Notes under the pieces: model-generated
The model's database searches: none
Seen by the model: only the letters and a program-made list of their open reading frames with translations
Told to the model about the DNA's origin: nothing
In this document: one piece after another, positions 1 through 8,371 of the stretch
Position numbering within the stretch: the first letter of the stretch is position 1
Layout of the letters: each line of letters starts with the position of its first letter
From: Deltaproteobacteria bacterium
GTDB taxonomy: Bacteria > Desulfobacterota > DSM-4660 > Desulfatiglandales > Desulfatiglandaceae
NCBI GenBank assembly: GCA_003646815.1
Contig: QMLQ01000004.1
Location: 1 to 35,171, forward strand
DNA: 35,171 nucleotides
Direction of reading: 5' to 3'
Position numbers and translations under genes: made by a program

Positions 1-11
1 CCTTGAAGGAA

Positions 12-428
12 CTATTCCGGGATGCGCCGATCTTCTTTTTTCTTTGCGATTTTCTTGAAAAGCCTCGGGATGTCCGCCATCAGGCCTTCCGAGAGTTCAG
101 CGGCCCTGAGATAAAAGGTTTTTATTTTCGCCTCTATTTCATGTGCCCTTTCCGCGACTTTGGAGATATCGCCAGGAACGTCGGTTTCAAAGGCATAGTC
201 GTCCGTATCAAGCCCTTCAAAGGCATAGTTGGATTCCAGGGTGTCGGTAATAACCCCGAAATAAGTTCGTTTTACATTCTTCTCGAATTTCCTGTTCTCT
301 TTGCTCCAGGAGAGGAGGGCATCTTTCATGTCCGGATACTCGGCCGCACATTTTTCATAAAAGGACGCAGACTCCTCTTCTATCTCGGAAACAAAGCTCA
401 TCACTGCTGCCATGGTATTGAGTTTCAT
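12..428 (-). CDS. Small all-helical protein, possibly ferritin/rubrerythrin-like fold
   Basis: Hypothetical protein of 138 aa, predicted almost entirely helical. Segments such as EIEEESASFYEK near the N-terminus and AHEIEAKIKTFYLRAAE near the middle resemble helices of the rubrerythrin/ferritin-like superfamily. The ExxH iron-ligand pairs expected of a functional di-iron site are not visible, so a metal-free helical bundle is more likely than an active oxidase or peroxidase. I chose the ATG at 428, not the GTG at 437. AAGGTGG lies 5 nt upstream of that ATG, and the ATG overlaps the stop of the upstream dehydrogenase gene as TAATG. This indicates translational coupling and a shared operon with the aldehyde dehydrogenase. 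The function is unknown. Confidence 0.7.
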   Translation of the reverse strand: MKLNTMAAVMSFVSEIEEESASFYEKCAAEYPDMKDALLSWSKENRKFEKNVKRTYFGVITDTLESNYAFEGLDTDDYAFETDVPGDISKVAERAHEIEAKIKTFYLRAAELSEGLMADIPRLFKKIAKKKEDRRIPE

Positions 429-1891
429 TAGAACCACCTTGAAATAACCACTTTACATTCCGTGAAAAAACGCACCACATCCTGTCCCTGCCCATGGAGG
501 GTCCCAAAGAAGGAATCCTTCATTCCACCGAAGGGGAAAAAGGCCATGGGTGCAACGATACCTACATTAATACCCACATTCCCGGCGATTACATCGTGCT
601 GGAACTGCCGGGCCCATTTGCCGTTATTCGTAAATATGGCGGACGAATTGCCGTAGGGAACGGAATGGATAATGTCAATGGCCTCATCCAGATCCCCGGC
701 GCGAAGCACGCTGGCTACCGGACCGAAAATTTCCTCACGGGCAAGGCTCATTTCCGGCGTCACGTTTTCGAACACTGACGGACTCAGGAAACAGTCCTCT
801 GGAAGGTCCCCCACCACCTTCGGTTTGCGCCCGTCCAGGGTCAGTTTTGCACCCTCTTCAAGGCCCTTTTCCATCATCTTGAGGATCCGCTGCTTGGACT
901 CGGCATTCTGGACCGGTCCCATCTGCACAGATTCATCAAGTCCGTCTCCAACCGTGATGGCAGCCGCCGCCTCCACGAATTTATCCACAACATTCTTGTA
1001 GGTCTCATCATCACCAACAACCAGGAGATTTGCTCCCGCAAGACATCTCTGGCCGGCATTGCCGAAAAAGGAAGAGATAAGGCTCACCATGGCCTTGTCG
1101 ATCTCCGCATCCGGCATAATCACGATAAAATTCTTGGCGCCTGCCTGGGCGATAACGCGCTTTCCCGTCTCTCCGCATTTCTTGTAAATGTGTCTTGCCA
1201 CGGGGGTAGAGCCCACAAAAGTAACCCCCTGCATGTCCGGATGTTCCATGCACCCGTCAGCAATCTCGGCACCGCCATTGACCATGTTCACCACACCGGG
1301 GGGCAGGCCCACATCGTCCAGCATTTCGAACAGCTTGGACTGGCTCATGGGGGCTCTTGGAGAGGGCTTTACCACAAAGGTGTTTCCGCATGCGATGGCA
1401 AAGGGAAGAAACCACAAGGGGACCATGAACGGAAAGTTGAACGGCGCAATACAGGAAAAAACACCAAGTGGCTGGTAGATCGCGTATTCATCAATTCCAT
1501 GGGCAATATCTTCCAGGTTGAAGCCCTGCATGGTGGTCGGAATCCCCGAAGCCACCTCCACCATCTCGATCCCACGCCTGGTTTCTCCGCGTGATTCGTC
1601 AATGGTCTTCCCGTGCTCCCTTGTCTGTACCACACTCAATTCATTGAAGTTGTCCTCCATCATTTCAATCAGGCGGTGAAGGTACCGTGCCCTGGCAACG
1701 GGCGGCGTATTTCGCCAGTCAGGATAGGCTTCTTTTGCCGCTTGCACCGCGGAATCCAGTTCGCCCCTCGTGGACATGGGGCACTCACACAGGACTTCTC
1801 CCCGTGCGGGGTTTATAATTTCGACAAATTCACTGGTCGCAGAATCTACCCATTCGCCATTGATGTAATTCTGTAATTTCTTTACTGCCAT
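428..1891 (-). CDS. mmsA: Methylmalonate-semialdehyde dehydrogenase-type (CoA-acylating) aldehyde dehydrogenase
   Basis: ALDH-superfamily protein of 487 aa, the usual length for MmsA/IolA. Seen: the NAD-binding segment FVGSTPVARHIYKKCG, the stretch AGAKNFIVIMPDA typical of MMSDH where non-acylating ALDHs carry their general-base Glu, and the catalytic Cys in GNAGQRCLAG. MMSDH enzymes convert (methyl)malonate semialdehyde, CoA and NAD+ to propionyl- or acetyl-CoA, CO2 and NADH. They serve valine, beta-alanine, beta-aminoisobutyrate or inositol breakdown. The ORF track starts at a GTG (1897). I prefer the ATG at 1891 because AGGAGG sits 7 nt upstream of it. The gene is divergent from the OCD-family gene and close to a class III aminotransferase. 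Transamination of a beta-amino acid followed by this enzyme is therefore plausible, but that is inference. Another acylating semialdehyde dehydrogenase specificity is possible. Confidence 0.88.
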   Translation of the reverse strand: MAVKKLQNYINGEWVDSATSEFVEIINPARGEVLCECPMSTRGELDSAVQAAKEAYPDWRNTPPVARARYLHRLIEMMEDNFNELSVVQTREHGKTIDESRGETRRGIEMVEVASGIPTTMQGFNLEDIAHGIDEYAIYQPLGVFSCIAPFNFPFMVPLWFLPFAIACGNTFVVKPSPRAPMSQSKLFEMLDDVGLPPGVVNMVNGGAEIADGCMEHPDMQGVTFVGSTPVARHIYKKCGETGKRVIAQAGAKNFIVIMPDAEIDKAMVSLISSFFGNAGQRCLAGANLLVVGDDETYKNVVDKFVEAAAAITVGDGLDESVQMGPVQNAESKQRILKMMEKGLEEGAKLTLDGRKPKVVGDLPEDCFLSPSVFENVTPEMSLAREEIFGPVASVLRAGDLDEAIDIIHSVPYGNSSAIFTNNGKWARQFQHDVIAGNVGINVGIVAPMAFFPFGGMKDSFFGTLHGQGQDVVRFFTECKVVISRWF

Positions 1892-1918
1892 AGTCACGCC
1901 TCCTCAGGTGAGTTTTTT

Positions 1919-1933
1919 ATGGTAACCTACCAT
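1919..1933. promoter_or_regulatory. Candidate operator: ATGGTA-ACC-TACCAT inverted repeat
   Basis: A perfect inverted repeat with 6-bp arms and a 3-nt centre lies in the 172-bp divergent gap between mmsA and the OCD-family gene, 28 nt upstream of the mmsA start. The TGGTnnnnnACCA geometry resembles operators of GntR/FadR-type regulators. No such regulator gene is in the window, so the assignment is only suggestive. Confidence 0.35.
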
Positions 1934-2063
1934 CACCATTATGCTATTGTCAACGCAAATAGAATCTGCCCCTGTTGAGCATTTTTATTGGTTGTTGCAA
2001 TCCGGTCCCTTTTTTGTCATTACTACCTGAACCGCAATCATCTCATTAAATTGGAGGCACATC

Positions 2064-3026
2064 ATGAAAATCAGGATCCTGTCCGCTGCTGATATCAAGG
2101 CGGCCCTGCCCATGAAGGACGCCATTCATATCATGGCGTCCGCTTTCGGCCAGTTCTCCGCAGGCAAGGCCCTGGTTCCGCTCAGGTCACGGTTGCACAC
2201 GGAAAAGGGAGTGACGCTTCTCATGCCCGCGTACCTTCAGGAAAGCAAGGACCTGGCCGTCAAGGTCGTTTCCATATATGGGAAAAACCCGAGTCTCAAC
2301 ATGCCGACAGTCACTGCGGTGGTCATTGTCCTCGATCCGGACACGGGAGTTCCCCTGGCATTCATGGACGGAGACAGTCTGACCGCCGTACGCACCGGGG
2401 CCGCGGGTGGTCTTGCCGCTCAACTCCTTTCCAAACAGGACGCTCGCCGGGTGGTTGTCTTCGGGGCCGGAGTTCAAGGCCGTGCCCAGTTACGGGGTGT
2501 CATGGCCATCCGCGCCATAGAGCACGTTTTTGTCATTGATCATGCTGAAGAAAGGGCAAACGAGTTTGCTGACGAAATCCGTACATGGCCTCAGGCGCCG
2601 GAAGTCCACGTCCCGTCCACCATCACTGAAGCCGTCCGAAAAGCTGATATCATACTCACAGCCACCACCAGCAAGACCCCGCTCTTTGACGGCAATGATC
2701 TGCAGCCGGGGACACACGTCACCGGGGTCGGGGCATTCACCCCGGAAATGCAGGAAATCGATGTAAACACCATCAAACGTGCAAGAGTCATTGTGGATTC
2801 AAGAGAGGCATGCATGGCTGAGGCAGGAGATATTATAAAGACCAACGCCCACATCGAAGCTGAATTAGGAGACATTGTAAACGGGAAGCACCCGGGCCGC
2901 AACAACAACGAAGAAATAACCTTTTTCAAATCAGTGGGCCTGGCGGCCCAGGACGCGGCTGCCGCGGCAGCCGTCCTGGCCAGGGCCGAGGTGCAACGTT
3001 TGGGGACGATGGTTGAAATGGACTGA
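2064..3026 (+). CDS. Ornithine cyclodeaminase / mu-crystallin family NAD(P)-dependent protein
   Basis: Protein of 320 aa, the usual length for the OCD/mu-crystallin family. The family shares a fold among ornithine cyclodeaminase, alanine dehydrogenase, delta1-pyrroline-2-carboxylate or delta1-piperideine-2-carboxylate (ketimine) reductases and several opine-pathway enzymes. Seen: the N-terminal substrate half with PLRSR and AVVIVLDPDTGVPLAFMDG, and the Rossmann motif VVVFGAGVQGRAQ at about residue 130. GGAGG precedes the ATG with 7 nt spacing. The neighbouring flavin oxidases and aminotransferase make an imino-acid reductase or amino-acid dehydrogenase role more likely than true ornithine cyclization. 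Sequence alone does not separate these. The TGA is immediately followed by the convergent stop codon of the aminotransferase, with no base between and no terminator seen. Confidence 0.88.
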   Translation: MKIRILSAADIKAALPMKDAIHIMASAFGQFSAGKALVPLRSRLHTEKGVTLLMPAYLQESKDLAVKVVSIYGKNPSLNMPTVTAVVIVLDPDTGVPLAFMDGDSLTAVRTGAAGGLAAQLLSKQDARRVVVFGAGVQGRAQLRGVMAIRAIEHVFVIDHAEERANEFADEIRTWPQAPEVHVPSTITEAVRKADIILTATTSKTPLFDGNDLQPGTHVTGVGAFTPEMQEIDVNTIKRARVIVDSREACMAEAGDIIKTNAHIEAELGDIVNGKHPGRNNNEEITFFKSVGLAAQDAAAAAAVLARAEVQRLGTMVEMD

Positions 3027-4358
3027 TCAGGATGCCACTACCTCTTTGACCGCTTCCTCGAAAATGGAAAGGCAGGTATCGATTTCCTGAGCACTCACGA
3101 TTAGCGCCGGACAAAAACGAATACTGTTTTCACCACATCCCAGGAGCAGCAGACCTTTCCTGAATGCCGCGGCAATAATCTCGTTCCTCCAGTCCCTGGC
3201 CGGCTCCTTGGTTTCCCGGTCTTTCACCAGTTCAACCGCAACCATCAACCCCTTTCCGCGGACATCGCCCATGCACTCCCATTCCTTCTGGAGCGTGGTC
3301 AAGCCTTCCAGCAGATAGGCGCCCTGGGTCGCAGCGTTTTCAACCAGGCCCTGTTCCAGCAGTTCAATGGTTTTCATGGCGGCCTGACACGATACCGGAT
3401 TTCCCCCGAATGTGGATGCATGAGACCCCGCCTCCCATTCCATGATGTCTGATTTCGCCACCAGCGCTCCAAGGGGAAGCCCCGAGGCAATCCCCTTTGC
3501 CAGGGTCATCATGTCGGAATCCACGTGGAAATGTTCCATGGCGAACATCTTTCCCGTCCGGCCCATCCCTGATTGTACTTCATCGGCCACGTAAAGGATG
3601 CCGTACTTCCTGGCGGTCTCGGACAGTTTCTTGTGAAACTCGGGCGGAGGAACAATATAGCCGCCTTCACCCTGGATAGGTTCCACAAAAATAGCGGCAA
3701 CCTCTTCAGGCGGTATGGTGGTCCGAAAGAGCGTATCCTCAACCCATTTTACGCATGCGAGGTCGCACGCTGGGTACGCGAGGTTGTAGGGACAGCGGTA
3801 GCAGTACGCGTATGGTATGTGCGTAATCCCGGGAACCAGGGGGTTATAGTGTTTTTTCTGGATTGCCTTGCTTGCAGTGAGAGACAATGCCCCCATGGTG
3901 CGCCCGTGAAAGGCCCCGAAAAAGGCGATATTCAGTTCCCGCTTCGTATACCAGCGGGCAAGCTTCAGAGCGGCCTCTACAGCCTCCGCCCCGGAGTTGC
4001 CGAAATAGACTCTTTTCCCATCATTTCCAGGAGCGAGCAGGGCAAGTTTCTCTGCCAGTTCTATCTGGGAGGTATAGTAAAAATCCGTACCCGACATATG
4101 AAGCAGTTTTTCCGCCTGCACCTGAATAGCCTCCACCACCTCCGGATGGCAGTGACCCGTAGCGCAAACCGCAATGCCGGACGTAAAGTCCAGGAATGAA
4201 TTTCCATCCACGTCTTCCACCCATGCCCCGTTTCCTTTCCTGGCAACAAGTGGATAGCTCCGCGTATAGGAAGGAGACACGTATGTTCCGTCCAGTTTTA
4301 TCAGCTTGGATGCCCGGGGACCGGGCAAAGGAGTAATGATTTTCGGCACCTTTTTCAT
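3027..4358 (-). CDS. Class III (omega) aminotransferase, GABA/acetylornithine-type or related racemase
   Basis: Fold-type I PLP enzyme of 443 aa. Seen: GIAVCATGHCHPEVV, the phosphate-binding segment GNSGAEAVEAALKLAR, FHGRTMGALSLT, FVEPIQGEGG, the cofactor-ring Asp in ADEVQSGMGRTG and the Schiff-base Lys in TLAKGIASG (about residue 287). The family transfers omega-amino groups, for example from GABA, beta-alanine, ornithine or acetylornithine. Close archaeal and bacterial relatives are broad-specificity amino-acid racemases, so racemization cannot be excluded. A Cys-rich insert CYRCPYNLAYPACDLAC is present after the PLP-stacking region; similar inserts occur in GABA-type members I recall. GGGGTG precedes the ATG. 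Together with MmsA it could form a beta-amino-acid degradation pair, which is inference. Confidence 0.88.
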   Translation of the reverse strand: MKKVPKIITPLPGPRASKLIKLDGTYVSPSYTRSYPLVARKGNGAWVEDVDGNSFLDFTSGIAVCATGHCHPEVVEAIQVQAEKLLHMSGTDFYYTSQIELAEKLALLAPGNDGKRVYFGNSGAEAVEAALKLARWYTKRELNIAFFGAFHGRTMGALSLTASKAIQKKHYNPLVPGITHIPYAYCYRCPYNLAYPACDLACVKWVEDTLFRTTIPPEEVAAIFVEPIQGEGGYIVPPPEFHKKLSETARKYGILYVADEVQSGMGRTGKMFAMEHFHVDSDMMTLAKGIASGLPLGALVAKSDIMEWEAGSHASTFGGNPVSCQAAMKTIELLEQGLVENAATQGAYLLEGLTTLQKEWECMGDVRGKGLMVAVELVKDRETKEPARDWRNEIIAAAFRKGLLLLGCGENSIRFCPALIVSAQEIDTCLSIFEEAVKEVVAS

Positions 4359-4417
4359 TGTTCACCCCGCTTCAATTTCGGTACAATGTCAATAAGATGT
4401 ATCAGAAGAGAAAATTT

Positions 4418-4840
4418 TTACCGGACCACCAAGACAGGGCATTCTGCCGCCTGCAGCACACGATGCGTGACACTGCCCAGAAGCAGACCCTCAAAGTCAG
4501 ACCGTCCTCGAGATCCCATGATGATCATGTCGCAATTCTCTATCCGGGCCGCCTCGGCAATCATGTTTCCCGGGGAGCCCTCCAGGATTCGATCGCTGAA
4601 AGGCACACCTTTTTCCCTGAACATTTCCCGAAAAGGCTCAAGGATCAGGTTCGACTTCTCCATTACCTCGGCAACAGCCTGTTGGAGATAGGGCTCACCC
4701 AGAATGGAAGAAAGGCGTTTTCGGCAGTAAACCAAAAGGATCTCCGCGCTGCCGAGCACTGCAAAATCCGAGGCATATGCTGCCGCCCTCATGGAATGAT
4801 CCGATCCATCAACTGCCACCATTATTTTTTTAAGCTTCAT
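4418..4840 (-). CDS. Universal stress protein (UspA family), ATP-binding type
   Basis: Single-domain Usp of 140 aa, normal family length. Seen: the N-terminal strand and Asp in KKIMVAVDGSDHS, and the C-terminal nucleotide-binding pattern GSRGRSDFEGLLLGSVT. The latter fits the G-x2-G-x9-G-(S/T) signature of ATP-binding Usps. The protein ends in the usual CPVLVV strand. GGAGAG precedes the ATG at good distance. It is a cytoplasmic stress and energy-status protein with no defined catalytic role. It has its own promoter (see the sites at 4863-4917), so it is probably regulated separately from the aminotransferase downstream on the same strand. Confidence 0.92.
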   Translation of the reverse strand: MKLKKIMVAVDGSDHSMRAAAYASDFAVLGSAEILLVYCRKRLSSILGEPYLQQAVAEVMEKSNLILEPFREMFREKGVPFSDRILEGSPGNMIAEAARIENCDMIIMGSRGRSDFEGLLLGSVTHRVLQAAECPVLVVR

Positions 4841-4862
4841 GGCATCTCTCCTTTAAGCAAAT

Positions 4863-4879
4863 AATAACAACATGTTATT
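4863..4879. promoter_or_regulatory. AATAACA-ACA-TGTTATT inverted repeat at the usp start site
   Basis: A perfect inverted repeat with 7-bp arms and 3-nt centre, immediately downstream of the -10 box for the minus-strand usp gene. It would cover roughly +3 to +19 of the transcript. The location fits a repressor operator or a 5'-UTR hairpin. The cognate regulator is unknown. Confidence 0.4.
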
Positions 4880-4888
4880 TTTAGTTAA

Positions 4889-4917
4889 ATTATACGCTAG
4901 GCATTTTTTTTCGTCAA
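4889..4917 (-). promoter_or_regulatory. Sigma-70-type promoter of the usp gene
   Basis: On the minus strand TTGACG (4917-4912) and TATAAT (4894-4889) are separated by exactly 17 nt. The -10 box is perfect and the -35 box matches 5 of 6. The predicted transcription start near 4882 leaves a leader of about 40 nt before the usp ATG at 4840. Confidence 0.7.
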
Positions 4918-5125
4918 GGGAATTACTGGTTCGCCGCGTACGGAATCCTTTCCAGGGAAGGCTCCTGTATTACTCATATGAATTACCTGCTTTTTCAGGG
5001 AAACGTATTTGACATACGCTGACAAAATAGGTACATGATAAACGCTGATGGTGGACAAGAATTCTTGACGTGCATAGTGGTATCCGTCGTGGCAAATTAC
5101 GCCCGAACGGAAAGGAAAGGAAAAA

Positions 5126-7216
5126 ATGATAGACAGGAGAATTAACAAACACCCCATACTGGAAATTCCTGACAAGAAGGAAGTCTCTTTTTTGTGGAAC
5201 GGAAAAAAACTCTCAGGGCTCGAAGGCGAGATGATCTCTTCGGCCCTTCTCGCGAACGACATCCACATCTTTGGCCATCACCCCAAGGATGGAAGCCCCC
5301 AGGGGCTCTTCTGCGCCAACGGCCAGTGTTCCCAATGCCTGGTTATCGCCGACAATGTCCCGGTAAAGGGATGTATGACCCCCCTCCACGAGGGGATGAT
5401 CATTGAAAGCGTAGAGGGAATACCTGAACTCCCTGCGGAAGATGGCCCTGTGAAACCTCACGAAATTCCCCTGACAGACGTGGATGTCCTCATCATCGGC
5501 GCCGGACCGGCGGGCCTTTCCGCCGCAATTGAACTGGGGAAACTGGGAATAGATACCCTCCTCGTCGATGACAAGGACAGGATCGGAGGAAAGCTCGTCC
5601 TGCAGACGCACAAGTTCTTCGGGTCCGTGGAAGATTCTCACGCCGGGACCCGAGGGTTCGAAATCGCATCGCTCCTTGGAAATACCCTGGCCGAGTTCTC
5701 ATCGGTCCGCACTTGGCTCAGCACCACAGCGGTGGGCGTCTTTTCCGACGGGATCGTTGGCGTGGTGACAGACAAATCCTACCGCAAGATACGGCCGAAA
5801 AAGCTCCTCGTCGCCACGGGCGCAAGAGAAAGAATGTTGTCGTTCCCCGGCAATACCCTCCCCGGTGTCTTCGGTGCCGGGGCCTTTCAAACACTGGTTA
5901 ATCGCGACCTGGTAAGAACCTCTGACAAAGTCTTTATCGTCGGCGGGGGCAATGTGGGCTTGATTGCCGCATACCATGCCATACAGGCCGGCATCCAGGT
6001 TGTGGGGCTCGTGGAAGCCCTTCCCCAGGTTGGCGGCTATAAAGTGCACGCCGACAAGCTCAAACGGCTGGGGGTCCCCATCTATACCAGTCATACCGTG
6101 GTTGCGGCCCACGGCAAAGACCGGGTGGAATCCCTTACCATTGCGGAACTGGACCGAGAATGGAACATCATTCCCGATTCCCACAAGACGTTTCAGGCGG
6201 ATACAGTCCTGATCGCAGTGGGCCTTGCCGAGGTCAACGAATTTTACCTCAAGGCGAGGGAATGGGGTATGGACGTCTTTGTGGCGGGAGACGCCCAGGA
6301 AATTGCAGAGGCCTCCGCAGCCATGTTCACCGGAAAAATCGAGGGTCTCAAGATCGCCAAATCCCTCAACCGTACGCGGGAAACCATTCCCCGGGAATGG
6401 GAGGAAAAGGCACAAGTTCTCAAGTCAAAACCGGGACCTGTCTCAATAGAACCACCCCCGGAGCAACCTTCAGGGGTGATGCCCATCTTCCATTGTTACC
6501 AGGAAATTGCATGCAACCCCTGCACGTCGGTGTGCCCTGAACATGCCATTCACACCCGGGAAGACAAGATTACCGGACTGCCTTACATGACAGACCTCTC
6601 CCTCTGCAAGGGCTGTCTCTCGTGCGTGGCGGTCTGTCCGGGATTGGCCATTACACTCGTGGACTATAGAAAGAATCCCCATCGCCCGACTGTTACCCTT
6701 CCCTACGAAATCTGGCGCGAAACCGTGGAGATTGGTCAGGAAATCCAAGTCACTGATGACAATGGGACTATCATCGGCAACTACCCCGTGAAAAAGGTCA
6801 CTTCTCTCAAGAAAAAATTTCCCGGCACCCTCCTGGTACAGATAGAGATGGAAGCTGAAAATGCTGGAAAGGCCATCGGCATCCGGGTCCAGAAAGAAGA
6901 GATCAAGCCAGACATGGTCTACGAGGAGGATCTTCCTCCGGACGAAGCAATCGTCTGCCGCTGTGAACGCGTCACAGCCGGAGAAATACGAGAGGCCATC
7001 CAAAACGGAGTCAGGGACATGAATCATCTCAAGGCAATCAACCGTGCAGGCATGGGAGCCTGCGGATCAAAAACATGCAGGCCCATGATCTGGCGATTGT
7101 TCAAGGAGGAAGGCATTGACCTTGAGCAGGTCACCGACCGTGTGGATCGCCCCCTTTTCGTGGAAGTGCCTTTAGGAACCTTTGCCGGCGTGCTTGGAGG
7201 TGATTCTGATGAATAA
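5126..7216 (+). CDS. Multidomain FeS/FAD oxidase alpha subunit (HcnA-HcnB/sarcosine oxidase-like, with ferredoxin and BFD-like domains)
   Basis: A 696-aa fusion of four redox modules. (1) N-terminal HcnA-like [2Fe-2S] domain with C63, C68, C71 and C83 (FCANGQCSQC). (2) FAD/NAD-binding disulfide-reductase-like domain, with GAGPAG near residue 125 and a second Rossmann motif VFIVGGGNVG near 271. (3) Ferredoxin-like segment with ACNPCTSVCP (about 462-471) and CKGCLSCVAVCP (about 494-505). (4) C-terminal BFD-like [2Fe-2S] module with CRCERV and CGSKTC. Relatives are alpha subunits of opine/octopine oxidases, glycine (HCN synthase) oxidases, sarcosine oxidase and dye-linked proline dehydrogenases. 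These pass electrons from a DAO-type beta subunit to acceptors. The next gene, overlapping by 8 nt, is such a beta subunit. AAGGAAAAA precedes the ATG. The electron sink is inferred to be ferredoxin or quinone, not O2. Confidence 0.88.
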   Translation: MIDRRINKHPILEIPDKKEVSFLWNGKKLSGLEGEMISSALLANDIHIFGHHPKDGSPQGLFCANGQCSQCLVIADNVPVKGCMTPLHEGMIIESVEGIPELPAEDGPVKPHEIPLTDVDVLIIGAGPAGLSAAIELGKLGIDTLLVDDKDRIGGKLVLQTHKFFGSVEDSHAGTRGFEIASLLGNTLAEFSSVRTWLSTTAVGVFSDGIVGVVTDKSYRKIRPKKLLVATGARERMLSFPGNTLPGVFGAGAFQTLVNRDLVRTSDKVFIVGGGNVGLIAAYHAIQAGIQVVGLVEALPQVGGYKVHADKLKRLGVPIYTSHTVVAAHGKDRVESLTIAELDREWNIIPDSHKTFQADTVLIAVGLAEVNEFYLKAREWGMDVFVAGDAQEIAEASAAMFTGKIEGLKIAKSLNRTRETIPREWEEKAQVLKSKPGPVSIEPPPEQPSGVMPIFHCYQEIACNPCTSVCPEHAIHTREDKITGLPYMTDLSLCKGCLSCVAVCPGLAITLVDYRKNPHRPTVTLPYEIWRETVEIGQEIQVTDDNGTIIGNYPVKKVTSLKKKFPGTLLVQIEMEAENAGKAIGIRVQKEEIKPDMVYEEDLPPDEAIVCRCERVTAGEIREAIQNGVRDMNHLKAINRAGMGACGSKTCRPMIWRLFKEEGIDLEQVTDRVDRPLFVEVPLGTFAGVLGGDSDE

Positions 7217-8360
7217 TTACGATGTCATCATAGTCGGAGCCGGTTCCATCGGGGTCCCCACTGCCATAGCATTGGGGGAAAAAGGCAGCAGGACATTGGT
7301 CATTGACCGCAATGCTTCTCCCGGCCAGGGTGAAAACAAGCACGCTATTGGTGGAATCCGGGCCACCCATTCAAGCCCCGGAAAAATACTCACCGCACTC
7401 CGCTCCCTGGAAATCTTTTCAAGTTGGGAAAACCTGACCGGAGAGAGCATAGAATGGCTCATGGGGGGGTATCTTTTTCCTGTTTATAGAAAAACAGAGG
7501 AAGATATCCTGAAATCCATCCTTCCCATTCAAAAACAATATGGTTTGAACATTGATTATGTTGGTCCCGAGAAAATCAAGGAAGTTCTTCCAGGCATCAA
7601 CGAGGAAGGCCTCCTTGGAGGAACGTTTTCACCTGGAGATGGTTCCGCCTCTCCGCTTCTTGCCATCAACGCATTTTACCGCAGGGCCCTTTCTTTTGGG
7701 GTGGAGTTTCATTTCAGGGAAACGGTAGAGGAAATTACCACCGAGAATGACAGGGTAACCGGTGTCAAAACAGAAAAAGGGACCTACCATGCGCCGGTGG
7801 TGATTGACACAGCAGGCCCTTATTCAAGGCCGTTCTGCAGCTTGGCGGGGATTGACTTTCCCGTGTATCCCGACTCCCATGAAGCGGCCATCACCGAGCC
7901 CGTGAAGAGTTTTTTCGGATGCATGGTTGTGGATCTGCGGCCCGGCCCCGGTTCCAAGAATTACTATTTTTACCAGAACAGGCTGGGGCAGGTTGTTTTC
8001 TGTATAACGCCAGATCCTGCGATCCCCGGGACCGATAAACGGGAGACATCCGTCTTCCTCCCCCAGGTCAGTGCCAGGATGGTGGCGCTTCTGCCAAGGC
8101 TCAGAAACCTGCGGGTACGGCGAATGTGGCGGGGGCTTTATCCCATGACCCCTGACGGTTCACCCCTCGTCGGATGGGACCGGAACCTGCAAGGCTTTCT
8201 CCACGCAACGGGAATGTGCGGTCAGGGCTTCATGCTGGGCCCCGGCATCGGTGAACTCTTGTCCAGGATGATCACTGGAGAAACCACGCCGGACGATGAA
8301 ACCACGCTGCAGGAATTCTCTCCGTACCGGGAATTCGGGGGACACGAAGCCCTCAAGTAA
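7209..8360 (+). CDS. DAO-type FAD oxidoreductase beta subunit (sarcosine/glycine/proline oxidase-like)
   Basis: Protein of 383 aa from the ATG at 7209. The ORF track begins at an upstream TTG (7182), but GGAGGTGA lies 5 nt before this ATG and the start overlaps the preceding stop by 8 nt. Seen: the dinucleotide-binding motif DVIIVGAGSIGVPTAIALGEKG with the following acidic strand end (LVIDR), the segment KHAIGGIRATHS, and a C-terminal FAD-contacting segment ATGMCGQGFMLGPGIG. This matches DadA/SoxB/HcnC/ThiO-type enzymes, which oxidize C-N bonds of amino or imino acids. Together with the upstream protein it likely forms a heteromeric dehydrogenase. Substrate candidates are D-amino acids, sarcosine, proline or an opine; none can be chosen from sequence. 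Confidence 0.87.
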   Translation: MNNYDVIIVGAGSIGVPTAIALGEKGSRTLVIDRNASPGQGENKHAIGGIRATHSSPGKILTALRSLEIFSSWENLTGESIEWLMGGYLFPVYRKTEEDILKSILPIQKQYGLNIDYVGPEKIKEVLPGINEEGLLGGTFSPGDGSASPLLAINAFYRRALSFGVEFHFRETVEEITTENDRVTGVKTEKGTYHAPVVIDTAGPYSRPFCSLAGIDFPVYPDSHEAAITEPVKSFFGCMVVDLRPGPGSKNYYFYQNRLGQVVFCITPDPAIPGTDKRETSVFLPQVSARMVALLPRLRNLRVRRMWRGLYPMTPDGSPLVGWDRNLQGFLHATGMCGQGFMLGPGIGELLSRMITGETTPDDETTLQEFSPYREFGGHEALK

Positions 8361-8371
8361 AGGAGGAAAAA

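Noticed and set aside
5009-5037. TTGACA-N17-TACATG as a promoter for the oxidase operon
   Set aside because: The -35 box is perfect but the -10 box matches only 3 of 6, and no better -10 box lies at accepted spacing. It is possible but too weak to list.
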